Source of the DNA: Marsupella aquatica
Lineage: Eukaryota; Marchantiophyta
NCBI GenBank assembly: GCA_973895155.1
Contig: OZ316891.1
Span: 15,376,001-15,440,000, forward strand
Direction of reading: 5' to 3'
Length of the DNA: 64,000 nucleotides
Shown: positions 22,241-33,484 of the stretch, piece after piece
Layout of the letters: each line of letters starts with the position of its first letter
How positions within the stretch are numbered: the stretch's first letter is position 1
Notes under the pieces: model-generated
Database searches by the model: none
What the model was told of the DNA's origin: nothing
The model's input: the letters and a program-made list of their open reading frames with translations, nothing else
Position numbers and translations under genes: made by a program

Positions 22241-22260
22241 TCACGCGACTGGTCGCGTCT
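22241..22260. promoter_or_regulatory. CGCG palindrome about 33 bases before F-box-like gene 3
   Basis: TCACGCGACTGGTCGCGTCT. It also opens the tandem array to its right. Confidence 0.45.
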
Positions 22261-23156
22261 ACAAATCAGAATGCATAAACAATTCTTTGATAGATTGATC
22301 ATAAATGTCTTCGTCCTCTAACAGAACCAGTCAATGAGAGAGCAACCTCAGACGCGACTGGTCGCGTCAACTGAACCTAAACAACTATATCCACTGAACC
22401 TTATGTGGAGATTTGGATATGGTACGCGCTCAGTAAATCTATCCAGTTTCCTTCTCACACGCGACTGGTCGCGTCAACTGGTCCTAAAAGGAACCTTACC
22501 TCCTCTAACAGAACCAGTCAATGAGAGATCTACGTCAGACGCGACTAGTCACGTCAACTGGTCCTAAAAGGAACCTTACCTCCTCTAACAGAACCAATCA
22601 ATGAGAGAGCTACCTTAGACGCGACTGGTCGCGTCAACTGAACCTAAACAACTATATCCATTGAACCTTTCTTGTGGAGATTTGGATATGGTACGCGCTC
22701 AGTAAATCTATCCAGTTTCCTTCTCACACGCGACTGGTCGCGTCAACTCGTCCTAAAAGGAACCTTATCTCCTCTAACGGAACCAGTCAATGAGAGAGCT
22801 ACCTCAGACACAACTGGTCGCGTCAGCTGAACCTAAAGAACTATATCCACTGAACCTTATGTGGAGATTTGGATATGGTACGCGCTCAGTAAATCTATCC
22901 AGTTTCCTTCTCACACGCGACTGGTCCTAAAAGGAACCTTACCTCCTCTAACAGAACCAATCAATGAGAGAGCTACCTGACGCGACTGGTCGCGTCAACT
23001 AAACCTAAACAACTATATCCACTGAACCTTCCTTGTGGAGATTTGGATATGGTACGCGCTCAGTAAATCTATCCAGTTTCCTTCTCACACACGACTGGTC
23101 GCGTCAACTGGTCCTAAAAGAAACCTCATAGTATTTTCACGCGACTGGTCGCGTCA
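22261..23156. repeat. Tandem array 1 with CGCG palindromes
   Basis: Alternating blocks recur four or five times. One block has ACGCGACTGGTCGCGTCAAC then CTAAACAACTATATCCA and a GGATATGGTACGCGCTCAGT stretch. The other has GGTCCTAAAAGGAACCTTACC and CAGAACCAGTCAATGAGAG. About ten palindromes lie here, some decayed by C-to-T or G-to-A changes. Short ORFs through the array are not genes. Confidence 0.85.
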
Positions 23157-25719
23157 ACAGCTCAAACAACTTTTGGACAATAGGAGAATACAGTGATACA
23201 ACTATGATTGCTGACCCGTACGGACAAGGAAATCCGAGTAAGCATGATTTCATTCATTTGTATTCATTCATTTGTATTCATTCATGAACTTTACAATAAT
23301 TCAGATGTTTGAGCTCTGTCATTGTGAAACTATTATATATCAGAAGTTTAGAGAATGATCCAGCTAAGATGATTCAATTTAGCAGTCTACTGGTTGTATT
23401 CATCAATTAAAGGATTCAGTGTAATGAGATTCACATAACATGAGAGTTTATATGATTAAATTCACAGCGGGCAAGTTTGTAATGACTTACTTAAGATAAT
23501 TCAGGTTGTATTTTAATTAGTGAGTTTGTATGATTCACACATATTTGAGTTTACAAACAAACCGCGTTATGAAAACTGTGCTTAACAATCAACAAAAATT
23601 TTAGCAAACCACAATCAACACCAGCAGAAAATGTAGAAATTACACCTGAATTCTGAAAAATTGATGTAATCGTCTGAGAGATTGACATCCAAGCACTTGA
23701 AGACCTTGCTGCGGCATTCCAGAAAGTAAATATAAGATTGAAGATATTAATATGCTAAGCAACAACAACACAGCTTCTATACTTCTATACATAGAGCTTC
23801 GCTGCCACCAATTGAATAACATGTGCTTAATGCTAAGGAGCTCATTATGTCGAGTTAAAAAGACTCTTTTAGAAGTACAATCAAAGCTGTGGATAGGCAA
23901 ACTGAGCATGAATAAAAGCGCACTAAACCTGAAGATTCAAAGAGGTGAAACAAACCTGAATGTTGAATGGAAGGAGCTAAAACAAGCTGCCAAAAAGTAG
24001 TTTGAGCTGCTGAAACATGTTGATCAAGCTGATATGAGCTTAAAATTGGCTGACACGAGCTGATACAAGCACTCCCAAAAAGCTAGCTACAACGAACTAG
24101 CAAACTAGAAGTGAATACGAGCTGTAAATGCAAGCTGCAATGCGCCAACGAGCTCCTAGTCGAAACGATGGACAACTACTAAGAGCTGCAACGCGCCGAC
24201 AAGCACCTGACCACAATGAACGAGTTGCAACGACAAAAATGAAATCCAGGGCAGGAGCGAGAGCGAGAGCGAGAGCGAGAGCGAGAGCAAGAGCAAGAGC
24301 GAGAGTGAGAGCGAGAGCGACGAGAGCAGGCGTGCAAAAGTCTAGGGAGCGAGAAACAACAACAATGAACAATGAACTCGAGACCGTGGGCGCCGACACT
24401 AAGGAAGGACTAATTAGGGTATTGTTTTAGCATAACCCTAATAACAGCCTAGCGACATTAAGGTTCCAGATGATCTCCGTACACTCCACCATCGACTGAA
24501 CAAACTATGCAATCGTGAAAAAAAGATTACCGGATTTTTTGATTTTCCGTACTAAAGAAGATTTCTATTTGATCGCCAATTTGAAATTTAAACCGGTAAT
24601 TATGCAACTGCGAAAGATTGTTAGTGGGGACCCCCGGATCCGGATCCGTATCTTCACTATATCTGCCAATTCAAATCCAAAATGTGAACGGACGACAACT
24701 TTCTCATGATCGTTCCATCACGTAGTGGAGGCAAACTTTGAAATCATTCCATTTTGGTAGTGGAGACCGTCGGATCCGGATCCGTACTCCACTCTCTATC
24801 TTGCCAATTCAAAACCTTACTCTAAACGACGTAAAACGATTCTCATGGTCGGGGAGAACCGATATTCAAAATCAATCCTGTACAATGATTCTCACGACTG
24901 GAGACTCAACCAATTTTCAAAATCAAAATCGAGTCCAAATGAACACATCCTCCATGGAGTCAATAGACTGATCTCATTGCTCACGGATCATTCTTCATTT
25001 TCAGTTTCTCCTGACCAGGATACCAGCTAGGCTCTCAACGGAGGCTGATCCAAGGCACATTTGAGGTGGAGCAGATTGGATCATTCGACTATTCCAGTCA
25101 GAGGCGGAGCTCATTCAAGCAACGCTGGCGCAGTTCTTGTTGTATCACCTTCAATCTTGGGGAGAGCACATCCGATCAAGCGGGAGAGTTGCGACGAAGC
25201 GAGACGACAAAGATTTAGAACCTCCATAGTCTGCCTCATTCATCGAAGCATTCTAGCGGACCAACAAAGAGCGGCTATTCTGAAATCACTGTCTGGTCGA
25301 GGATTTTGATCTTGATACGATCAACAAGTTGTCATTCTCTGGTGGTGGGATTCGGTCACGATACTCAAGGAAATTGGAGTTCGAAGGAGGAGGCTTAGTT
25401 GGCTGGGATGAGGAGGAGGCTACGCTGGAAGGAAGAGGCTTGGCTGGGAGGAGGGTTTCCGCCAACATCGGAGGGTTGCCGCCAACATTGCTGAGACCAC
25501 ACACAACTGAATAACTTGTAAGTATCAATCAGCATTAATTCCGCAATAAATGAGGAGAGTAGTTGCCTTAAATCATGCATTCAATGCATGAATTGAGTCA
25601 ATGAACTTATGGTCCAATTTCTCACTCCGATTTTGATCAATCCGTGTTTCAAGTCCAATACAGAAGCAATGTATAAGAAGTACTAGTAGAGGATCCGAAT
25701 GAATTCTCTAGTCTAAAAT
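23157..25719. other. Non-coding stretch with an AGAGCG microsatellite
   Basis: No supported gene. A run of GAGCGA-type units at about 24251-24320 produces artefactual ORFs of Arg/Ala repeats on both strands. Near 24630 and 24770 two similar ~140-base blocks share CGGATCCGGATCCGTA. ORFs of 60-100 codons elsewhere have no recognisable motifs. Confidence 0.5.
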
Positions 25720-27200
25720 TGTATGGCGTACGCGTATAGTTGTCCGTACGTTTTGCTATTGTTTATTGTAGTCGACGGCCTAGCAAAACGAAACGTAATC
25801 GAGGTCCATTTTTCAGATCTTCCTGATCTCAACTTGTTAGTAGGATGACCTATTTTTTGGTTACACATGTAGTTCGTCACGCGCACAGTCACGTGAACCA
25901 ATTTATCTCGTGTCTTTTGATATTGTTTATTGTAGTCGATAGCCTATCAAATTGGCCAGCAATCTATTTTAAAACCAACGTCTTTGTTTCATCACGCGCA
26001 CGGTCGCGTTAATGTTTTAGAGGTCAGCGAAAGCTCTGCACTCTTAGACGTAATCGCCCCTTTATTTCTCAGATCTTCCTGATCTCAACTTGTTAGTAGG
26101 ATGACCTATTTTTTGGTTACACATGTTATTCGTCATGCGCACAGTCGCATGAACCAATTTATCTCGTGTCTTTTGATATTGTTTATTGTAGTCGATAGCC
26201 TAACGAATTGGCCAGCAATCTATTTTAAAACCAACGTCTTCGTTTCATCACGCGCACGGTCGTGTTAATGTTTTAGAGGTCAGCGAAATCTCTGCACTCT
26301 TAGACATAATCGCCCTTTATTTCTCAGATCTTCCTGATCTCAACTTGTTAGTAGGATGACCTGTTTTTTGGTTATACATGTAGTTCATCACGCGCACAGT
26401 CGCATGAACCAATTTATCTCGTGTCTTTTGATATTGTTTATTGTAGTCGATAGCCTAGAAAATTGGCCAGAAATCTATTTTGAAACCGAGTTCTGATTCA
26501 CGCGGCCGGTCGCGTTAATGTTTTAGAGGTCAGCGAAAGCTCTGCACTCTTAGACGTAATCGCCCTTTATTTCTCAGATCTTTCTGATCTCAACTTGTTA
26601 GTAGGATGACCTGTTTTTTGGGTTACACATGTAGTTCATCATGCGCACAGTCGCGTGAACCAATTTATCTTGATATTGTTTATTGTAGTCGACTGCCCAG
26701 CGAATTGGCCAGAAATATATTTTAAAACCGAGGTCTTCGTTTCATCACGCGCCCGGTCGCGTTAATGTTTTAGAGGTCAGCGAAAGCTCTGCACTCTTAG
26801 ACGTAATCGCCCTTTATTTCTCAGATCTTTCTGATCTCAACTTGTTAGTAGGATGACCTGTTTTTTGGGTTACACATGTAGTTCATCACGCGCACAGTCG
26901 CGTGAACCAATTTATCTTGATATTGTTTATTGTAGTCGACTGCCCAGCGAATTGGCCAGAAATATATTTTAAAACCGAGGTCTTCGTTTCATCACGCGCC
27001 CGGTCGCGTTAATGTTTTAGAGGTCAGCGAAAGCTCTGCACTCTTAGACGTAATCACCCTTTATTTCTCAGATCTGCCTGATCTCAACTTGTTAGTAGGA
27101 TGACCTGTTTTTGGTTACACATGTAGTTCATCACGCGCATAGTCGCGTGAACCAATTTATCGCAGGTCTTTTTGATATTGTTTATTGTAGTCGACAGCCT
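25720..27200. repeat. Tandem array 2, ~250-bp unit, two palindromes per unit
   Basis: The marker CTGATCTCAACTTGTTAGTA starts near 25823, 26079, 26334, 26584, 26831 and 27078, giving unit lengths of about 247-256 bp. Each full unit carries one CGCG palindrome after ACATGTAGTTCATCA and a second before AATGTTTTAGAGG. Differences between units are mostly small indels and transitions. Confidence 0.88.
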
Positions 27201-27411
27201 AGCAAATTGTCAGTCAGAGGAATCTCGATTTTTCCTTGATTGCAAAAATGGTTACATCGATCCCGAAGGACTTCGGATGTGGAATCCATATCCACTAGCA
27301 CTATCCAGGAATTTAAGCTACATAGTATCTATAACAAGTTCTAACTTGAACTACTCTTGAATCTGTAGTTCTAATCTTCAACTACTCAAAATATTGTTGA
27401 CTTCGATCGAG

Positions 27412-27954
27412 TCAGTCATTCCAAGATGAAGGCATCCACTCATCGGTGTCTGGTGTGGATTCCCTTGAATCCATAAATTCTTCCTTTGCCCAAGTCCTAA
27501 CGTCCATAGATTTTCTCGGCTTTCTCTTTCTATAATACAAATCAGAATCTTTGTTCATCTCTAATTGCCTTTTCTTTGGTGCGTCCACTTTCTTGGCCTC
27601 CTTCTTGACTGTCTTAGCGTCTGCTGCTGCTTCCCCCGAAATGGATTTGACGCATGCTCTGGCCTTCAACTTCTCCCCCCTCAAAACAGATTCCACGAGG
27701 GCTTTGCCCTTTAACTTCTCCCCTGATGCCATCTTTGTAGTCATCTCTGTCGGATTGGTCTCCATCTGATCTTCCATCGACAAATGTGGTGAACAATGTT
27801 GTCTCTCACAAAACATTTGACCCGATTTAGTCACCATAAATATTATATTACATCGTTGACACATTCTGTAAGGAGTACCATGAATTCGATACGTCGAACC
27901 TTCTTAATCGTCCGTCGGAACATCCTCATTCTTTGAGCTCAGCGGAGTAGTCAT
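27412..27954 (-). pseudogene. Small basic zinc-finger-like protein with one in-frame TAA
   Basis: 180 codons from the ATG at 27954, broken by TAA at 27904 (one change from CAA). After it comes YRMCQRCNIIF and, 13 residues on, MFCERQHCSPH: two CxxC/CxxxxHC pairs that could hold one zinc ion. The rest is Lys-rich, with GEKLKGKALVES-type repeats and KKRQ and RKRKPRK clusters that look like nuclear signals, and an acidic tail ending SSWND. It could be a DNA-binding accessory protein of the element. No family was recognised. Confidence 0.45.
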
Positions 27955-28249
27955 CGCCCTTCAAACAAGAGATGCTGACCGAGACTAAGAATTGGAAATG
28001 AGAGAGCTGATGTGCAAATAGATTATCCAGTAGCCAGAAAGTGGAATGCGTGGGGGAATGAGCAATAGGGATCATCTCAATGCTTTATACTGTTTAGTCT
28101 CCACTAGTCATTGTACATAGTGGTTTCTAGAAGAGGGTGCACGTTTGACTGGCGCGTATTAGAATTGGCGGGAAGTTCAGTTGTCCTCTAATTATGGCTT
28201 TAATTTCATGTTTGGCGACCGCCCCGGGAATACTGATTGCTAGTGAAGT

Positions 28250-29000
28250 ACTGAGATTTCTTATGAAGGTCAGTAGTTACGGACTGTCCGGTGTCCACTC
28301 ATTGGTAAACTGGTACTGTCCACTCATTTTTCCTGAGTGGAGTTGAAATGATTGTCGTAATCGATTGTAGTCGTTCTCATTCACTTGAAATGACTGACGG
28401 ACCATGCATTATCTTTACCGGTATGTGTGATGCCTTTAGATCCATAATTGTATCTTCTTGTCTCGTGCGCAATCGTATCTTACTTATGAAGTACCAATTA
28501 CGAGCTAGAGTTTGGGCCTAGCCTTCTAGCTTCTACGTCGTAGACCCTGTACCCTCTGACTAAGGTCACGCAACATGCCTTTAGATCCATAATTGTATCT
28601 TCCTGTCTCACGCGAAATCGTATCTTACTTATGAAGTACCAAGTACAAGCTAGAGTTTTGGCCTAGCCTTCTAGCTTCTACGTCGTAGACCCTGTTATCC
28701 CTACACCCTCTGACTAAGGTCACGCGACTAGTCGCGTGCAGGGCAGTGCATTGACTACATTCTGCCTACTTATTGACGGTTGTGACAGGACAATGCAGTT
28801 CACGGATGTTTTACTGGCGCTTATTAGCACTATTGTCCTCAGTAGTTACTGACTGTCCACTCATTTGTTCTGAGTGGATGTAAAATGATTGATCGTAATC
28901 GATTGTGGTCATTCTCATTCATTTGACATGACTGACGGACCATGCATAGTCTGTTTCCGGTATGTGTGGTACCTCTAGGGTCACGCGACCAGTCGCGTGC
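28250..29000. repeat. Nested direct repeats with CGCG palindromes
   Basis: A block starting TTTAGATCCATAATTGTATC occurs twice 145 bases apart (about 28434 and 28579). A longer block containing GACTGACGGACCATGCAT recurs about 530-550 bases apart. Palindromes lie at 28720-28739 (TCACGCGACTAGTCGCGTGC) and 28981-29000 (TCACGCGACCAGTCGCGTGC), each followed by a block containing CAGTGCATTGACTACATTCT. Confidence 0.75.
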
Positions 29001-29104
29001 AGCGCAGTGCATTGACTACATTCTGCTTATTGACCGACGTGACAGGACAGTGCGGTGAAATTGACGGACGTGACAGGACTGTACGCTTACAGTGATATTC
29101 TCTG

Positions 29105-32100
29105 ATGTGCAGGATCATAATTATTATGGTGACATCGACAGTCTGGATCAGGGAAGGCGGACAAGTTATTATAGGCATACGTGAGAAACAGGTTGGAAAA
29201 GGTCACGTGATAAGTCTTGATCCTTCCAGGGTTTGTCACAATGTTCCTCTTGGGGCGGACAGAGTTCTTCTTCTATTGGAGGAAGTTTTTGACGAGACCA
29301 TTCTATGCGAAGATGGCAAACTTTTGAAGGACATGATTGGGGGTTACCTTGTATGGGAAAGGAATCAGCTTTTTCGAGCTCCCATGGAATCGAAGGATGT
29401 GTTTGGCACTGTTGGTGATGATCAAGATCCAGTCAATCAAAATTCTGATGGGAACAACCATAATGAGAGTCGGTCTGGTGTGGAAGTAGTTTTACCAAAG
29501 GCCTTGTGGATGGGCATGCCTGTAAAGGTGGTGGATGAGAACAAGTTGATTTTTGCAGTGGCAACTATACATGTTCTAGATCCTATAGTCAAGCTTGGGG
29601 ATGTCACCCTTGGGAATACACATGTGGGAATTCTGATCAACAATTTTGTCGAGGGAGCTACCATAGATCATCTGAAGCATAGAGATTGCTTAAAAGCTTG
29701 GTCGATGGACCAACTCATTGCCAAGGATGGCAACTTGTTGTCTTTCCACAACATCAGGCAACCTGTGGGAGGGAACACATCTCCAGCAAGTGGTAAGCGG
29801 TCCTACGTCCATAAAAGTAGGAAAAGAAAGAGTCCATCTTCCCAGACATCTAGAAGAGACACATCTTTGGCACGTCAAGATGTGTTGTTGATAAACACTA
29901 AGGATTGTTGTAGTGAACATTGTTGCCAATATTTGGACCGCAACTTGGCTATGGCAATTAGGCAAAAATGGTGGTCAAAATCTTTTGCGGAGCGCAAGGA
30001 GGAGGAAATCAAGGCTATTAAAAATACAATACACTTGGGTATTGGAGAAAGGATTCTAGCAGTGGAGGGCAAAGTATTGTGCTTGGAGGCATGGAGAATC
30101 ATTCATTCAAGAGGAAAGACTCAATTTTATGCCTTGAAGAAGACTGTGATGGCTGGAATGAACATAGGTACCCCTGGTAATGCTGGAAAAAGGCGTATGT
30201 CCGAGAAAGTATCTCAAGCGTTCATGTCAATGAAAGAGATTATTGAGGAGGCAGCTGATCATCATCCAGCCAAGTTGAGAACCATGGCAGATAATACAAG
30301 GATGGTTTTGAGGGAATTGCCAACAAATCTTACTTGGGAGAATATTAGAAACAGGGTTAATGTTGTCAACCAGGAGGCTGGTCTTCCTCCAATTTCCCAA
30401 CCCACCTTGAGTCATCTACATCAGATGTATTTCAGGGAGTTCTCATGTCACAAAAAGGGAAACAACTTTTCAAAGTGTACAACTTGTAGTGAGTTGCTTC
30501 AATGGAAAGCAAACCTTACAGGAGCTAAGGAAGAGTTAGAGGGCCTAAGGCGTGACGAGGAGGAACATCACCAAGACCACACACAGCAAAGAATGTGCTA
30601 TCATACCTGGAGATATGAGTCCATCCATCGTCCAAAGGAAGTGTTATGCCTTATTCATGATAAGATGGATCATTCAAAGACAGCTCTCCCAAGAATGCCC
30701 TTCAATCCTAAGCATGTGGATGGTGCCCAAAAGTTCCCAATTACTGTCACTGGTATCCTTACTCATGGTCATGGTCCCAAGGCCATAGCCCAATATCATG
30801 TTGGAGTGTGGCCAGGTGATGTCAACATCACTATTGGGTCAATTGATTCAATACTAAGGATGTTGGAAAACCCAAATCCAATGATCAAATCACTTGTGGA
30901 GGGGCCAGACTCGACAAGTCTTTTTAAAGACCTCCTTTTTGGGAGAGCAGATATCTTGGAGGCAAGTGTCCTTAGAGCATTTGAGGATGACATTGCCTAC
31001 ATCTCAAGCCTAGGTACTTTACTCACAATCCTTTAATTTATTATTATTTAATAGTATAAGCTCACACACACTGACACTCTACTTTGTGTAGTTGTTGCTC
31101 CTCCTAGCCAAGGTTTCATTAATAGGGTTTAAACCCTAAACCCTAAATTGGGGTTTAGGGTCTGACTAGGGTTTTATTTAAAAGCATTCTGAGATTGTTA
31201 CATTGTGATGCAGCACCTGAGGCACCGAAGTTCAGGCCCCTTCCACGAGTATTGAAGCTACAACTGGATAATTGTGCCTCAGACAACAAGAACAGATATA
31301 TGATGGCTTATTTGTCATTGTTGACGGCAAGGGAGGTGTTTGAAGAGGTTCATCTTGGTTTTATGGTGGTTGGGCATACTCATGAGGACGTTGACGGTAT
31401 GTTCGGGCATTTTTCAGAGTCTATGATGCATAACCCCACATACTCATTGCCTGAGTTAATGTCCTTGTTCATGAGAGCAAGGACACCCAATGCAGTCCCA
31501 CATTTTCTATAGGAGGTCCCAGATTTCAAAAACTACTTAGCTCCATTCATGTTGAAGGGCCCTGAGGCATTGGTGGGGCATTTAAAACCCAGGCTGTTTA
31601 GGTTCTATGTTCGTCATGATAGTATGCCATGCTTCCAATACAAAATGAAGTCAACTGATCAGGGATGGTTACCCAAGGAAGGTATTGAAATGTGGTCATG
31701 GAAAGATGACAAAAGTCCTCACATCCCAATTGGGGTGCCCAAACGGCTACCAATGATGGAGTTGAAAATGCTTCCTGAAGTGCTGACAGGGTTGAAGAAG
31801 CATGTGTCATTCTTTGAGTTTATTCTAAAGCGAACAAAAGAGGAAGAACCAAAGTGACGTTGGACAACTCTCATCAATTATTGGAATGACATTGTAGATA
31901 CTCTACAGGGTGAGCAGGTGCAATATGAACCTGAAGGTGCACACAACTTGGAATACGGGTTTTGGCCTTTATCAATATGGAGAGAGCACGTTCCACCAGA
32001 ATATCGAAATGTGGCATGTGAGTTGGAGGCAACAGTGGATTATGTGGGACCAGCAAAAGATAAACCTCCTGAGAGTTTTAACCCTAGGGTTGATGTTGTG

Positions 32101-32502
32101 AAGGGCTGTTATGTGTTGGTACGGCCGGACGACTCACACCTGGATGTTTATCCCGTCCATATGGGGTTAGTTGTTACAGATGTGGTAGAAGGACCAGTGA
32201 ATGAACAAAACCTTCTTACTCATGTATGTGGCGTTGAGTGGTTTAGACCATTTATGGCAAAGAAGCAACGTGGTCAATCAGACTGGCAGCCAAGAGAGCG
32301 GTGGGCAGATTCTTGGGATAAGAAATGGGAACGTGATCCATCTCCAATATACAAGGAAGCTGAGACAATAGATGTTTCCTCTGCCTTGTGGTGTTTCAAA
32401 GCACGCAAAGGACCAGTGACAGGGCTGGTAGGAATTCCAAAGAATGTTGCTGTCAAGGCAAGAGACTATCTCTTGACATGCATAGCAAGTGACAAATCCT
32501 AG
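29105..32502 (+). pseudogene. DUF7869-like putative transposase of the giant element
   Basis: Two exons: 29105-31013 (donor CCTAG|GTACTT, phase 1) and 31214-32502 (acceptor TGATGCAG). They join in phase into about 1,065 codons; 29105 may itself follow an acceptor (GTGCAG). TAG at 31510 and TGA at 31855 break exon 2, each one C-to-T change from CAG or CGA. Exon 1 has a basic KRSYVHKSRKRKS stretch, CCSEHCC, and CTTC (a probable zinc site). Putative acidic catalytic positions are CLIHDKMDHSK, LQLDNCASDNKN and GHTHEDVDGMFGHF; the last two are the signature I associate with DUF7869 proteins, thought to be RNase-H-fold transposases. It is the only candidate motor in the giant element and lies close to its right end. 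Confidence 0.65.
31123..31175. repeat. Short telomere-like repeats in the transposase intron
   Basis: AAACCCTAAACCCTAAA runs into TTGGGGTTTAGGGT and then AGGGTTTTA. Plant-type TTTAGGG units meet head to head in the 200-base intron. Too short to be a telomere remnant with certainty. Confidence 0.55.
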
Positions 32503-32598
32503 ACAGTAATGAAGCATGTAGTTTAGCATATAGTTTAAAAGGCAACTCAGAATAGTAGTAGCCAGAGAACTCAAGTTTAGACAAGTCTTATCGTCTAA

Positions 32599-33180
32599 GT
32601 TAGTTAGTTGGTTAGTTTATTTAAGATATAATATTAGTTAGTGGGGCCTTAGTTTGGTGATATATATTAAGGCATGATATTATTGACATTCAAATGAATG
32701 TCCAGTAGACATTGTAATATACAACAATCCTATTAATAAATAATAATTATAGTTACACCCTCAAGTGAACTCAACTTTCAATGATTTATGATTTTATATG
32801 GTTCCATGCCTGATTGAGTCAAAGCAATAGAAACTAACTAATTAAAGGGTGATACTATAATTGTAGGTCACGCACCCTGGTGCGTGTCAATCTTTTTTGT
32901 ATTCAACCTATAGTAATTAAATAGACAAGTTAGTTAGTTGGTTAGTTTATTTAAGATATAATATTAGTTAGTGGGCCCTTAGTTTGGTGATATTAAGGCA
33001 TGATATTATTGACATTCAAATGAATGTCCAGTAGACATTGTAATATACAACAATCCTATTAATTGTTGTAAAGAAACTAATTAATTAAAGGGTGGTACTT
33101 ACTATGATTGTAGGTCACGCACCCTGGTGCGTGTCAATCTTTTTTGTATTCAACCCTATAATAATTAAATAGACAATTGA
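32599..33180. repeat. Direct duplication with palindromes behind the transposase
   Basis: A block from TTAGTTAGTTGGTTAGTTTA through CAAATGAATGTCCAGTAGAC to TATTCAACC occurs twice (about 32600-32915 and 32930-33160). Each copy holds CACGCACC-CT-GGTGCGTG (near 32869 and 33116), an 8-base-arm hairpin. It resembles the CGCG palindrome after CpG decay (CGCG to CGCA and TGCG). Confidence 0.75.
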
Positions 33181-33323
33181 AACAATGAATGATAGTTTAA
33201 TTAAGGATTTGTGCATGGATCAAGAGGTACTTGATGTCATTTAGTGATGCATTGTTATAAAGATCTTGCAACAAAATATTTGAAGTTTTTGACTATCCCA
33301 CCAAATGTTAAAGAGGTTGATCA

Positions 33324-33393
33324 TTCATTAACTAATAATATTTAGATAAAATTGTAATTAATCTAATACTTCAGTATTCCTTAAATTGGGGTT
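33324..33393 (-). repeat. Right terminal inverted repeat of the giant element
   Basis: Ends TTCCTTAAATTGGGGTT then CAAC, and is the inverse of the left end. Beyond it the Copia-3 3' UTR resumes with ACTAAGCCGTAGCC, also found inverted in Copia-1 near 8640. Confidence 0.72.
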
Positions 33394-33484
33394 CAACGGT
33401 TAACTAAGGGTTAACTAGAACTAAGCCGTAGCCAAACAGGAATGAGTAATCCACATACAAATAGTCACACGTTGCTAAATAACT

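Larger units (their letters stand above)
10089..33393. mobile_element. Giant 23.3-kb TIR element carrying cargo genes
   Basis: The ends are AACCCCAATTTAAGGAA (10089) and its reverse complement (ending 33393). Sequence similarity continues weakly inward to a shared CTAAATATTATTA about 45 bases in. CAAC lies directly outside both ends (10085-10088 and 33394-33397), a 4-base target duplication. The flanks are two halves of the Copia-3 3' UTR, which is continuous in Copia-1, so the insertion is supported independently. Contents: DUF7869-like putative transposase at the right end (plus strand); minus-strand cargo comprising a ParB-MTase-Ulp1-HAD gene, three F-box-like genes and a small zinc-finger-like gene; three repeat arrays; more than 30 copies of one CGCG palindrome. 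The superfamily is not known to me. A later CACTA element lies inside. Confidence 0.72.

Noticed and set aside
24097-24430. ORFs of Ala/Leu or Arg/Ala repeats on both strands
   Set aside because: They read through an AGAGCG microsatellite.
22261-27200. CRISPR array
   Set aside because: Units are about 200-250 bp with no short-repeat and unique-spacer pattern, and the DNA is eukaryotic; these are tandem satellites.
32868-33136. Helitron 3' end (hairpin near a terminus)
   Set aside because: The hairpin is not followed by a CTRR end at the expected distance, it is duplicated internally, and a TIR lies further out.
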